This document shows, piece by piece, positions 11,106 to 20,921 of a stretch of DNA of 64,000 bases. The translations under genes were made by a program, and so were the position numbers. This stretch comes from Tetracentron sinense. Its lineage: Eukaryota > Streptophyta > Magnoliopsida > Trochodendrales > Trochodendraceae. The notes under the pieces were generated by a model that saw only the letters and a list, made by a program, of their open reading frames with translations, did no database searches and was not told where the DNA came from. The stretch's first letter is position 1; each line of letters begins with the position of its first letter. Location of the stretch: NCBI GenBank assembly GCA_015143295.1, contig CM026557.1:30451965-30515964 (forward strand), in the 5' to 3' direction.

Positions 11106-11906
11106 TATGAAATCTTCCAGGGTAGACTGTAGGTTTTACGGAGGCTGCTTGGTATTGATATGATTGTAGGCAGGTGTCCTACCAACCAAAGATGTAGGAG
11201 AGGTGTACTGGCATGGAAGATGCTCTTTCTGTGGTCTGCCGACTGGTTGAGAGCCCTGAGAAACTCTACTAGGATGACTAGTACGACTGAGTAGGATTTG
11301 TGCATGTCTTCGATGATCCGACCAGAACTGATTCGACAGGTGTACGGCACCTCGGAAATACGAGCTGAGACATGGCCATCAGTGCAAGGGCATTGAGATA
11401 GGGAAGTTCCACTGTAAATGAGTCAGGATTCCACTTGCGCTTGTACTTCTTTCCAAGAAAAGACATGGGTATCTGATCAAAAGAGCTGCTAGGGTCGGGC
11501 TGCAAGTAGGAAAGCTTGATATGCAAGAACTTGGATAGGTCTGCCTGGTATGTTGTCTTGTAGCGCGGTACTATGACTTTGCTGTTCATGTTTAACCCCA
11601 GAATGCGCTGAATCTCTTCCAGTGTTGGACAAAACTCGTTCTTACCGAAACGGAATACCATGTGAGATGGATTCCAATACTAGATAGTAGCGTTTATGAG
11701 GTGCGAGTCCGGGTTAACCATGGATGGGTCGAGGATAGTCTCGGTTTTGTAGTACTGAGCCCAAGCGAAACGCTAACTCGAGGTAAAGGCCCCAATTGCT
11801 TTCTGGAGGTTGTCATCATATAACCTGGGAAGTTAGATACATGGGTCATGACGGTCGACCTATTGACTAAACAATCCTGGAAGGACCTGCCATCTACCCT
11901 GGACAA
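11106..11906 (-). pseudogene. Ogre-type N-terminal ORF / gag domain remnant
   Basis: On the minus strand, fragments read ...LINATI-stop-YWNPSHMVFRFG followed by FCPTLEEIQRILGL and, further on, PYLNALALMAMSQLVFP. The pattern of a 'W.P....F.FG' strand, then 'TLEE...ILG', is typical of the N-terminal protein region of plant Tat/Ogre-type elements (described in plants as a DUF7745-like domain; named from memory). There is an in-frame stop before the main open stretch (11661 to 11278), and the frame changes near 11690 and 11280. It is the first coding block after the primer site, as expected for this group. Confidence 0.6.
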
Positions 11907-12752
11907 TATACAGACTCTATAAGTGCACTGTGTGTGCAGATGGAATGCAAAAAATGATGTAATATTTTTTTATTTTTGATTTGATTGGGTGTGACGAGGC
12001 ACATGTGATCCGATAGGGCAGATGGACGGAGGTCTGACGTGCTTTAGCCCAAGTTGTTGGAAACCGAGGGACCTATCAGATCAAGGTTGGGGACAGGCCC
12101 AGTGAAGACCTGTCTGCTTAGGATTTGGACCCTATATGCTATGTCGAGAAGCAGGATTGGATGTAGTTTATTACAAGCACAGGTTTGACTCATTACATGC
12201 CCCTGAGTGGGTGGTTATCTAGGTAGAATGTGCCCAGGTAGTCAACCATGATTGGGGACAGGTATAGGGTACAAGCAAGTCAGGGTTTATAGTAGCCCTC
12301 CCTGCGTGGGCTGCTTGTAGACTATACCCTAGCCTAGGTTATATGTATGAATACTGGTTTGATGCAGGTGTATTCCTAGCGGGATGGGGGGATCACTTGA
12401 CATCGTATATGCGACTCCTTGGTATAGAACATACCTGAAAAGGGACGATTGGTGAAAGCGGGAGCGTTCAGAATCTTTCCCTAAGGGTAGTCACCCAACA
12501 AGATTAACTCCGCGGATCTCCAAGATGTTTAAGCCACTGATACTGAAGATGATCATCCAACAACCGTTAACGTAATAAGCATGTCTACTGGATTGAGTAG
12601 GATAATTACACTACTATGACATGTATGAATGCATAGTACACAATTAACCAAAAGATGTAAAATGATTATTGTTAAGTTAAATGCTTAGGCATTTTAATCA
12701 AGATTTAGGTTTAATTAGCTTAAACCCGGGTTCCCGGTCGAACCCTGATAAT

Positions 12753-12771
12753 CTCCCTAGCAGAGTCGCCA
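12753..12771 (-). other. Primer binding site, tRNA-Arg type
   Basis: The minus strand reads TGGCGACTCTGCTAGGGAG four bases inside the LTR edge. Ogre elements are known to use a tRNA-Arg-type site of this form. Its position fixes the orientation of the element. Confidence 0.8.
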
Positions 12772-12775
12772 GAGC

Positions 12776-13526
12776 TATGAGCATGGAAATTCTTCACTCA
12801 TAAGGGAAGTCAAGTACCTGTATACTCTCGCGGGTGGGGAAGGGTTTTACGATTAAGAGTCGCCATCTATTCATTTAGAAGGGATAAGTCTCCCGAGTTT
12901 GGATAAGGTCTTGGTCTGCGAGTGAGAACGAGGTAAGGGGTTCAGTTAAGTCCGGGGAAGATGTTAGGCACCCCGAGGCTTCCATTTTACAACGATTCTG
13001 TACTCCCCAGGTTTAAGCCAACTGAAGTTAATTTTGATTAGAATGCTGGAGTGTTTAAGTTAACACTAATCCAAGAAAGGAAAAGCTAACTAGGGTCGAA
13101 CCTGGGTTGGGTTGCCTACGTACTCAAATGGTGAGATCAGACCGAGCATAATTCTGGCACGTGAGCTTGTGTTGAGGCTAATTACATGTGTGTGTACACT
13201 AAGGGTGGCTAACATGGACTAGTCCAGTACACTAGGGTTTGGTTGACCGAGGATGGTCAAGTGCAAGGTATACAAGCTCGGTAGGCTTAGGGGGTAGCCC
13301 GGTAGACAAAAACGGAGTCTTGCCCGGGTTAGGGTTGCTAACTGGGGTTAAGCCAAGCTAACCATGGTTAGGGTTGTTAACAACAGTTAAGGGGATGTGA
13401 GATATAACCTGGTAGGCTAAGGGAAGGCCCGGTAGGTCGAATATAAGTCTAGTAGACTTGGTTTTAGGCCCGGTAGGCCGTAAACCGAGATTAACTACGA
13501 TTAGGGTTGCTAACCGAAGTTAAGGG
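12776..13526 (-). repeat. 5' LTR of the Ogre-like element, left segment
   Basis: This segment aligns with 2502-3250 of the other LTR (shared words such as GGGAAGGGTTTTACGATTAA and ATGTTAGGCACCCCGAGG). It is broken at AAGGG (13522-13526) by the nested chromovirus and resumes after 23245. Confidence 0.9.
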
Positions 13527-13791
13527 TGTAGAGCCCCGAAACTTTTTGTATATGCCTTGGGATGTGTGTCAAGGCATGGTGCCTTGTAACCTCAATTTCA
13601 TGAAATGAGAATTTGAAACTTCGATGGAATTGTGTCAAGAATGCTATAATTAACTAGATTAATTATTTAATAAAGCCTATAAGCTTTAAAGGGGTCCTAG
13701 TCAAGTTTAGAAGATGTTAGAATAGAAGTAGAATGGGTCCCAATAGTAGGAATGGTTGAAAAATGGACTCAGTGTCAAAAACCTGCAGGCC

Positions 13792-13978
13792 ACCGATCGC
13801 TCGGTCCATTAAAGCGATCGATCGGTCCACAACCGATCGATCGGAGGCTATCGACTGGTTAACTTTTTTGTATGGAAAAATTTTCCAAAGAACTCGTTTT
13901 TGACCGAGAGCTCGGTCAATATCACCGATCGCTCGGTAGGCAACCGATTGATCGGTCATAACCACCGATCGCTCGGTC
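13792..13978 (+). promoter_or_regulatory. GATCGATCG palindrome cluster in the Tekay-like 5' LTR
   Basis: At least seven related words occur, including ACCGATCGCTCGGT (three times), GCGATCGATCGGT, ACCGATCGATCGG and ACCGATTGATCGGT. About 60 bp downstream is CCTTAAAGG, in the position where the related LTR at 27012-28778 has CCTATATGAAGG, so it may be a decayed TATA box. The 3' LTR repeats the cluster at 21186-21373. Regulatory function is inference. Confidence 0.5.
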
Positions 13979-14875
13979 CCCCGCGTTTTGTAGAAATTTC
14001 AGTAAGGGTATTTTCATCTTTTGGGCGTTTCACTCATGCCTTAAAGGCTTTGCCCAAGCATTTGAGGGTTCATAAACCCTAAGTAGAGACCTTGAGAGAT
14101 AGAGAGAAAGGAGAAGGAGATTTCAAACCTAGGGTTTGCTTTTGGGGAGAAATCAAAGAGGTTTTAAGAACCCTAGATCATCACAAGCTCGTTCTTCTTC
14201 AAGGTCTCGGCTCAAGCTCGTGAGGAGCACTTTCCCCAAGCTAGGGCAGCGACTCACGCACGTTTTTGTAAGGGGTTTCTTCCTCTATACAAAGTCAGTA
14301 CCTTGTGCTACCCTCTTAGTTATAGTTTTCTCTTTTCTTTTCTATTCTTTGTTTTCCCCTATCTATAACTATAATATGAGTTGTAATGTGTGAATGGTGT
14401 GAATGGAGATGGATATTGGCGATTAGATGCCGTACGAATGATGTGATGACTGAAAAGGGGAAGGGCATTGTACCAATAATAAACATACGAGTATGTTGTG
14501 AATATAAATCCACCTAGAAAAGCATGATATAGGTTTGATCAATAATGTATACACCCCATGGTTGATGAAATGCCAAGGTGAATAAAACGAATTGTAAATT
14601 AAGAAGATACATGCATAATTGCTTATGGAATTGCTAGGGCTTATGATAGTGTGATTATTTACTTTCCCTAAAATGGCATGAATATTGACTTGCTCAAATT
14701 ATTGATGTCTTATGTATTGTGAATTACCCAAATGTCATATTTAAATTCAAATGCAAGTATGTACACGATTCCACGAGCACGGCATGCATGACATTATTTA
14801 CCGAGGTTTTTCAAGAACGATAATTAGAGGTGGGACATATCCTATGATATGTTTTACCTCGCTTTTGGCAAGAAC

Positions 14876-15005
14876 AAGACTCATGCATAAGAAGGGTTTC
14901 CCTTCCCTCACAAGTAGTTTATTTTCCAAGCTAGCAAGATACATGGCATGGCAAGCATGAGCATTTAGGAAGAAGGGTCTCCCTTCCCTCACAAGTAGCA
15001 TGAAC
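14876..15005 (+). repeat. GGGTTTCCCTTCCCTCACAA tandem block, two copies
   Basis: The unit AAGAAGGGT(T/C)TCCCTTCCCTC with following ACAAGTAG and an intervening AAGATACATGGCATG segment occurs twice here. The 3' LTR has four copies at 22270-22512, which accounts for most of the length difference between the LTRs. Confidence 0.85.
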
Positions 15006-15737
15006 ACGTTTATTTTTCCAAGCAAGCATGACATGGCATGACACGCATGATATGATATGATACGACAAGACAAGACACACAAGACAAATTTTCAAGCACG
15101 AAAAGGACAATTTGAGTCAAGTCAAGTGCACGATGTTTTCAAGTGTTTTATCGGCTTTTACAAAAATGCAAGCATGATTATAAACTGCTTTACTTTCTTG
15201 TTATGAGATTAACTGCTTTCTGCTTATATATATATCATTGTTGTTGTACTATGACTATTGGTTAACATTTGGTACACGCTGAGTATTCTATGCTCAGTCG
15301 TACTTCTTATGTCGGCAGGTGATAGCGGAGCGGCTGCTCCTTTTGACATCTGTGCTCCGAGCCATTGGGTGGAGGAGGAGTATGTCGAGGAACCTGTAGA
15401 GGAACCTCCGGTAGAGGGTTATTATTAGAGGTGGTAGATTTTGAGTGAATAGCTGTGGGTGAGTTGAGAGAGATGTATTCATGTATTTTGGCGGGCCTGT
15501 CCGCACTTTCTTTTGTGTATCTTTTTGTATAAACTTGGATCATGTGTATATATATACATAGAGGTTTGTTAGTCTTCCGCTGTGCTATGTTAGAGTATGT
15601 TTCCGTTATTATTGTCCTCTATTGTATATGCTCCAGGCCTTTTGCAGATTATTTTGGTCAAGCAAGTCATGCAAGTTATGATGAGTTGTCCAAGATTCAC
15701 TCTAACTCCTAGGGTGGGTTTTGGGTCGCGACAGAAG

Positions 15738-15749
15738 TGGTATCAAAGC
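15738..15749 (+). other. Primer binding site, initiator tRNA-Met type
   Basis: TGGTATCAAAGC lies four bases after the LTR end and matches the common plant TGGTATCAGAGC site at 11 of 12 positions. Confidence 0.88.
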
Positions 15750-16088
15750 TTAGGCTTTAGGTCTCTAGGGTCACTTAGAATCTAATACCACAGCTTGACA
15801 AGAGCATATGTTAGGAAACAAGTTAGGAAGGAAGTAAGTCGGAAGCAAGTCATGATCCAAGTGTAGGACTAAACTTTAGTCTTAGTCAAAATGGTTGCTT
15901 CAACCAAGTACGAGTCTTAGGAACGCTAGAACACCAAGGTATAATATTATAAATACACCGATGGTTGTGATGCGATGTATATTAGTATTATACAACTAAT
16001 ACAAATTGAATTATTGTGAAATGGAACTGTGATAAATTGTGGTTTCAAGTGAGACTCATGTGGTGCTATTGTTCTCAGGACTTTAGTC

Positions 16089-17361
16089 ATGAGAGGGGGC
16101 ACACGGGGTCGTGGACCACATACCAGAGCTTCATCTTCTTCTCGAGATAAGGTTGAGCAGCCGGACCTCTCACAGGTCTTAGGCTCTATTGCTGAGACTC
16201 TCGCCATCCTGGCGGCTCGGCAAACTATACCATCATCAGCGGCACCTACTCCACCGCCTACGGCTCCAGTACATCATACAGCTGGGGTTGAGGCATTCAG
16301 AAGATTGAGGCCTCCATCATTCCATGGAAGTGTGAACCCTCTTGCTGCGGAGGCATGGATCCTCCAGTTGGAGAAGATCTTTGCGGTCCTCTCGCCTTCA
16401 AAGGAGGATAGAGTAGCTTGGGCAGTTTTCATGCTTGAGGGTGAGGCACACCATTGGTGGTTGTCCGCATTGAGGACACGAGATTTGACTATGCAAGGTC
16501 AACCTTGGACTTCGGAGAAGTTCAAGGATACTTTTTACAAAAAGTACTTTCCTATTGGAGCATGGAAAAAGAAAGAAAGAAAGTTCATCAACCTAGAGCA
16601 AGGTTCGATGACTGTGGCCGCTTATGAGGCTAAGTTCTCGGAGCTTTCTAGATTTGCGCCTCACATGGTTGCTACTGAGGCAAGGAAGGCGAGGAGATTT
16701 AAGCAAGGGCTCAAGGATGTCATTATGGAGAAAGTATCGGCTTTCAGGCACGCTACTTATCCGGAAGTAGTAGACAAGGCCTTATTGATCGAGGCAAATT
16801 CAGAGGTTGTGTCCAAGAAGAGGGAGTTGCGAGAGGCCAACCTAGTAGTTCAGCACCTCCAAAGAGGCAGGCTCATACCGGCCCTTATCAGTACACGTGG
16901 CCAGCACCACCTCAGTATGCGTGGCCAGCACCACCGATGAGGCCATCTTATGCGCCTCCAGTTCCACGGTCGTATGTGCCTTAGGAGCCACGGCCTCAGG
17001 CTCTTCCAGCTCCAATGCCAATTGTACCTCAGGTGGCGAGGTACGCTTCACCTCCGGCCCCTCCGACTTACACATATGAGGTCTGCAATTCATGCGGTCA
17101 AAGGCATCCAGCAGGTGATTGCCGAAGAGCGTCGGGGGGATGTTATCATTGCGATCGCCAGGGCCATATGATCAGGGATTTGCCCGAGTCGGCATTTGCC
17201 TGGCCACTCTCAGGGGATTAGGCCCCCAGTACGCCCAGTAGGATCATACCAGGCGTCCTCTCAGCCTGCACGTTCTGCACTCCCGCCTCTCTAGGCGAAC
17301 CAAGGGTGAGTTTTTGCCTTGACAGAGGGTGATGCACTTGCATCTGACGATGTAGTGCAAG
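16089..17361 (+). pseudogene. gag of the Tekay-like element (frameshifted)
   Basis: The frame opening at 16089 encodes a retrotransposon gag capsid domain. Recognisable parts are FRRLRPPSFHG, AEAWILQLEKIF, AVFMLEGEAHHWW and a W..F...F...YFP block. A frameshift near 16845 moves the sense frame. The continuation is a proline-rich linker with repeated WPAPP, a TAG stop at 16982-16984, then two zinc-knuckle-like boxes: CNSCGQRHPAGDC (17084-17122) and CYHCDRQGHMIRDL, whose last Cys is Leu. After further breaks the frame reads VFALTEGDA, typical of the gag-protease junction, and ends at an intron-like donor (17361). It cannot make a full protein. Confidence 0.85.
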
Positions 17362-17506
17362 GTACGCAGTTGTAGTTTATTTAATTTTCCTTAAATTTTT
17401 GTTATGGATTATTCGATTATGTACGTATATGGCATGATTATATGTATATATACCGATATGTATACGTTGTTGATGCGTGGATTGACTTAGCTAGTTAAAA
17501 TTTCAG
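17362..17506 (+). other. Intron-like segment between gag and protease
   Basis: This 145-bp AT-rich stretch starts GTACGC and ends AATTTCAG. The flanking sense frame reads ...DDVVQ before it and [16 protein letters not shown] after it, and the split codon G|GA (Gly) is completed exactly if the segment is removed. Its length is not a multiple of three and it contains stops, so pol can only follow gag in frame when it is absent. Splicing is inferred, not shown. Confidence 0.6.
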
Positions 17507-18840
17507 GAACTTTACTAGTCAATGAGTGTTTGGCTCGAGTGTTGATTGATACCGGGTCTACTCATTTGTTTGTCTCGTCGAGTTTTTCAGAAGGCTTTTC
17601 TGTAGAGCCTAGTCAGCTAGAACCGGAGTTAGCCATTTTGACTCCTCTTGGCAAAACAGTAGTGGCAGATAAAGTGTATGGAAATAGTGTGGTTCAAGTG
17701 GGGAGCCACGAGTTGGCGGCTGATCTAATCATTCTCAGATTTCAAGACTTTGATGTTATATTGGGAATGGATTGGTTAGCAGCGCATTATGGGCATGTAG
17801 CTTGCTTTGAGAAAATGGTACTCTTCAAACCGGTAGAAGGAAAACCATTTCACTTTCGAGGGTTGAAAAGTAGAGATATTGCTCGCGTTACGGCATTGAG
17901 TTTAGCAAACCCCGAGGCAAAGGACTCTTCGACTATTCCAGTCGTGAGTGAATTCCTGGATGTATTCCCAGAGAAGTTGCCAGGATTGCCTCCAGAAAGG
18001 GAGATTGAGTTTGTGATCGAGCTTGCACCAGGCACAGCTCCTACTTTCAGGGCTCCGTATAGAATGGCCCCTATTGAACTCAAGGAGTTGAAGAGTCAGT
18101 TTGAGGAATTGCAAGGCCTTGGTTTCATACGACCAAGTGTCTCACCTTGGGGTGCCCCGGTACTATTCGTTAAGAAGAAGGATGGCTCGATGCGGATGTG
18201 CGTCGATTACCGACAGTTGAACAAAGTCACTATAAAGAATAAGTACCCATTGGCTAGGATTGATGATTTGTTCGATCAGTTGCAGAGAGCAAAATTTTTC
18301 TCTAAGATCGATCTTCGGTCCGGTTACCACCAGATGAAGATCAAGGTCGAGGATGTGCCCAAAACTGCTTTTCAGACTCGATACGGACACTACGAGTTCT
18401 TGGTGATGCCTTTTGGTCTCACAAATGCGCCGGCAGCCTTTATGGATTTAATGAACTGGGTGTTCCGGCCATACCTGGATCGATGCGTGATCGTATTTGT
18501 TGACGACATCTTGATATATTCCCAGACACGGGAAGATCACATGAGAGACCTTCATCTTGCTTTGGAAATGCTGAGAGAGTACAAGCTGTACGCCAAACTT
18601 AGCAAGTGTGAGTTTTGGTTGGAAGAGGTGGCATTCCTAGGCCACGTCGTTTCTGCGGAAGGCATATCGGTAGATCCGAAGAAGATAGAGGCAGTCATGA
18701 GTTGGGCGAGGCCCAAGAGTGTCACAGAGATACGCAGCCTTCTTGGGTTGGCAAGCTACTACAAGAGATTCGTAGAGGGTTTCTCCAACCTTGCAGCACC
18801 ACTCACTTATTTGACAAGGAAGAATGCAAAGTTCGTGTAG
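17507..18840 (+). pseudogene. Protease and reverse transcriptase of the Tekay-like element
   Basis: The aspartic protease motif is [13 protein letters not shown], close to the start. The reverse transcriptase follows: [32 protein letters not shown], the YRQLN block, [11 protein letters not shown] and the catalytic FVDDILIYS box (FVDD instead of the commoner YVDD or YADD). LGHVVS and the thumb-like segment [16 protein letters not shown] complete the domain. A TAG stop at 18838-18840 cuts the polyprotein between reverse transcriptase and RNase H; the frame continues unchanged beyond it. All the main catalytic aspartates are visible. This enzyme copies the element's RNA in cytoplasmic particles in intact relatives. 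Confidence 0.93.
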
Positions 18841-19410
18841 AGCGATAAGTGCGAGATTAGTTTCACGGAGCTGAAGAAGCGGCTTACCACGGCCCCCGTC
18901 CTTACAATGCCATCTGGACATGGTGGTTATGAGGTGTACAGTGATGCCTCGCATGTTGGACTTGGGTGTGTGCTCATGCAACACAAAAAAGTCATTGCCT
19001 ATGCATCGAGGCAATTGAAAGAGCATGAAAAAAATTACCCCACGCATGACTTGGAACTTACCGCAGTCGTGTTTGCACTCAAGATTTGGCGACATTACCT
19101 TTATGAGGTAGAATTCTATGTGTTCACGGATCACAAGAGCCTCAAGTATCTCTTTTCCCAAAAGGAGCTAAATCTGAGGCAATGGCGTTGGATGGAATTT
19201 TTGAAAGACTATGACTGCACCATCCAATTTCACCAGGGCAAAGCAAACATTGTAATAGACACCTTGAGAAGAAGACCTCCGGGTTTTTTGGGTCACATGT
19301 TGGTGCAAGAATGGAAGCTATTGGAAGATTTGGCAAATCTGGACATCAGTGTGAATGATTCTGTCTGCATCTTATTTTGGCCAATGTCACGGTCCGGCCG
19401 TACATTATAG
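18841..19410 (+). pseudogene. RNase H of the Tekay-like element
   Basis: In the same frame as the reverse transcriptase, the sequence shows TTAPVLTMP, then [15 protein letters not shown] (first catalytic Asp), [19 protein letters not shown] (catalytic Glu region), [20 protein letters not shown] (catalytic Asp of TDH) and a C-terminal '[14 protein letters not shown]' helix. This order is standard for Ty3/gypsy RNase H. The sense frame shifts between about 19290 and 19380, so integrase continues in another frame. The fragment has no independent start. Confidence 0.9.
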
Positions 19411-20831
19411 ATTTGATCCAAGAATATCAAGCCACGGATGCTGAATTATTGGCTTTCCGGGACAAGAAAGTTGCCAAGGGTAGTGAGGACTTCTCTCTCA
19501 CTAGCCGAGGTGCTATCACATTCAAGGGAAGGCTTTGTGTTCCGGCCATTGCGGATCTTCGACGAGAGATTATGGATGAAGCCCACCGGGCAAAGTACAC
19601 GGTGCATCCAGGGGGTACAAAGAAGTATTGGAACCTCAAGAGTCACTTTTGGTGGCGGAATATGAAGATGGATGTTGTGGAGTATGTGGCACGGTGCTTG
19701 GTGTGCCAACAGGTGAAGGCAAAGCACTTGAGACCGGCAGGTCTATTACAGTCTCTCCCTATTCCCGAGTGGAAATGGGAGCACATATCCATGGACTTCA
19801 TTGTTGGGTTGCTAAAAACGGCAAGGGACTCAAATGCGATTTGGGTTGTGGTGGATCGTTTAACAAAGTCCACGCATTTCTTACCCTACTGTACTACCTT
19901 CAACTCTAGTCAGTTGGCCGCACTATATATCAAGGAAGTTGTTAGGCTACATGGGGTGCCAGTTAGTATTGTGTCAGATCGGGATCCGAGATTCACGTCC
20001 AGGTTCTGGAAGAGTTTTCAGGAAGCTATGGGTTCCCGACTCGATTTTAGCACCGCTTTTCATCTACAGACGGATGGACAAACCGAGAGGGTGAACCAAG
20101 TCATCAAAGACATGCTTCGAGCTTGTATGATGGATTTCAAAGGCAGTTGGGAATAACACTTGCCTTTGGTTGAATTCGCCTATAACAATAGCTATCAGGC
20201 GAGCATCCAAATGGCACCATTTGAGGCCTTGGATGGGCGAAGCTGCAGGTCTCCTCTCTACTGGGATGAGGTAGGAGAAAGAAAGGTGTTAGGTCCGGAG
20301 TTGATCGAGCAAACTATGAGTATAGTCAAGATCATCCGGGATCGGTTGAAAGCCGCTTAAGATCGTCAAAAGAGCTATGCGGGCACACGCCGCAGGGACT
20401 TGGAATTTCAGGTTGGGGATCAAGTCTTTGTGAAGGTATATCCTAGCAAGGGGATTATGAGATTTGGCAGGCGAGGTAAGCTTAGTCCTCGATATGTTGG
20501 CCCATTCGAGATCATCACGCGAGTTGGTGAAGTTGCTTACAGGGTAGCTCTTCCACCTCACATGGCCGCGGTTCACAACGTTTTCCATGTGTCTATGCTT
20601 CGGAAGTACATTGCGGATCCTTCGCATGTCATAGACTTGGAGCCGTTGGAAATACGGGAGGATCTCACTTTAGTTGAGAAGCCGGTTCATATATTGGATC
20701 GGAAAGAGCAGGTCCTTCGCAACAAAACTATTCCATTGGTTCTTGTACAATGGCAGCATCATGCTCGAGAAGAAGCTACATGGGAGCGTGAGGCCGAAGT
20801 CAAAGCAAAGTATCCCGAGTTGTTCGAATAA
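19377..20831 (+). pseudogene. Integrase with chromodomain-like tail
   Basis: The integrase zinc domain is visible as H-x-x-K...HPGG...CLVCQQVKAKH. The DDE core follows: MDFIVGL (first Asp), VSDRDPRFTSRFW (second Asp) and TDGQTERVNQV (Glu). TAA stops at 20154-20156 and 20358-20360 interrupt one continuous frame. The C-terminal region has FQVGDQVFVKV, GPFEIITRVGEVAYRVALP and VFHVSMLRKY. The last ~50 residues (KPVHILDRKEQVLRNK, VQWQHH, EEATWERE, ending YPELFE) form the chromodomain-like tail of chromoviruses, best matching Tekay/Del members. In relatives this tail guides insertion to heterochromatin. Confidence 0.9.
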
Positions 20832-20908
20832 GCTTGTGTATGTACCTTGTAAATTGTTTGGATTTTGTAATGCATATAATCGTCCAAATTTCGAGGATAA
20901 AATTTTAT

Positions 20909-20921
20909 AAGGGGGGGAGGA
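20909..20921 (+). other. Polypurine tract of the Tekay-like element
   Basis: AAGGGGGGGAGGA lies directly before the 3' LTR start TGTAGAGCCCCG. Confidence 0.85.

Larger units (their letters stand above)
13527..15733 (+). repeat. 5' LTR of the Tekay-like element
   Basis: It starts TGTAGAGCCCCG and ends GGGTCGCGACA, length 2207 bp. It matches 20922-23245 closely, with only scattered base differences, except for a tandem block near 14880-15000 that has fewer copies here. Confidence 0.92.

Noticed and set aside
13717..14082. Open frames rich in D-R-S repeats
   Set aside because: They are translations of the GATCGATCG palindrome cluster, and similar peptides arise in several frames on both strands.
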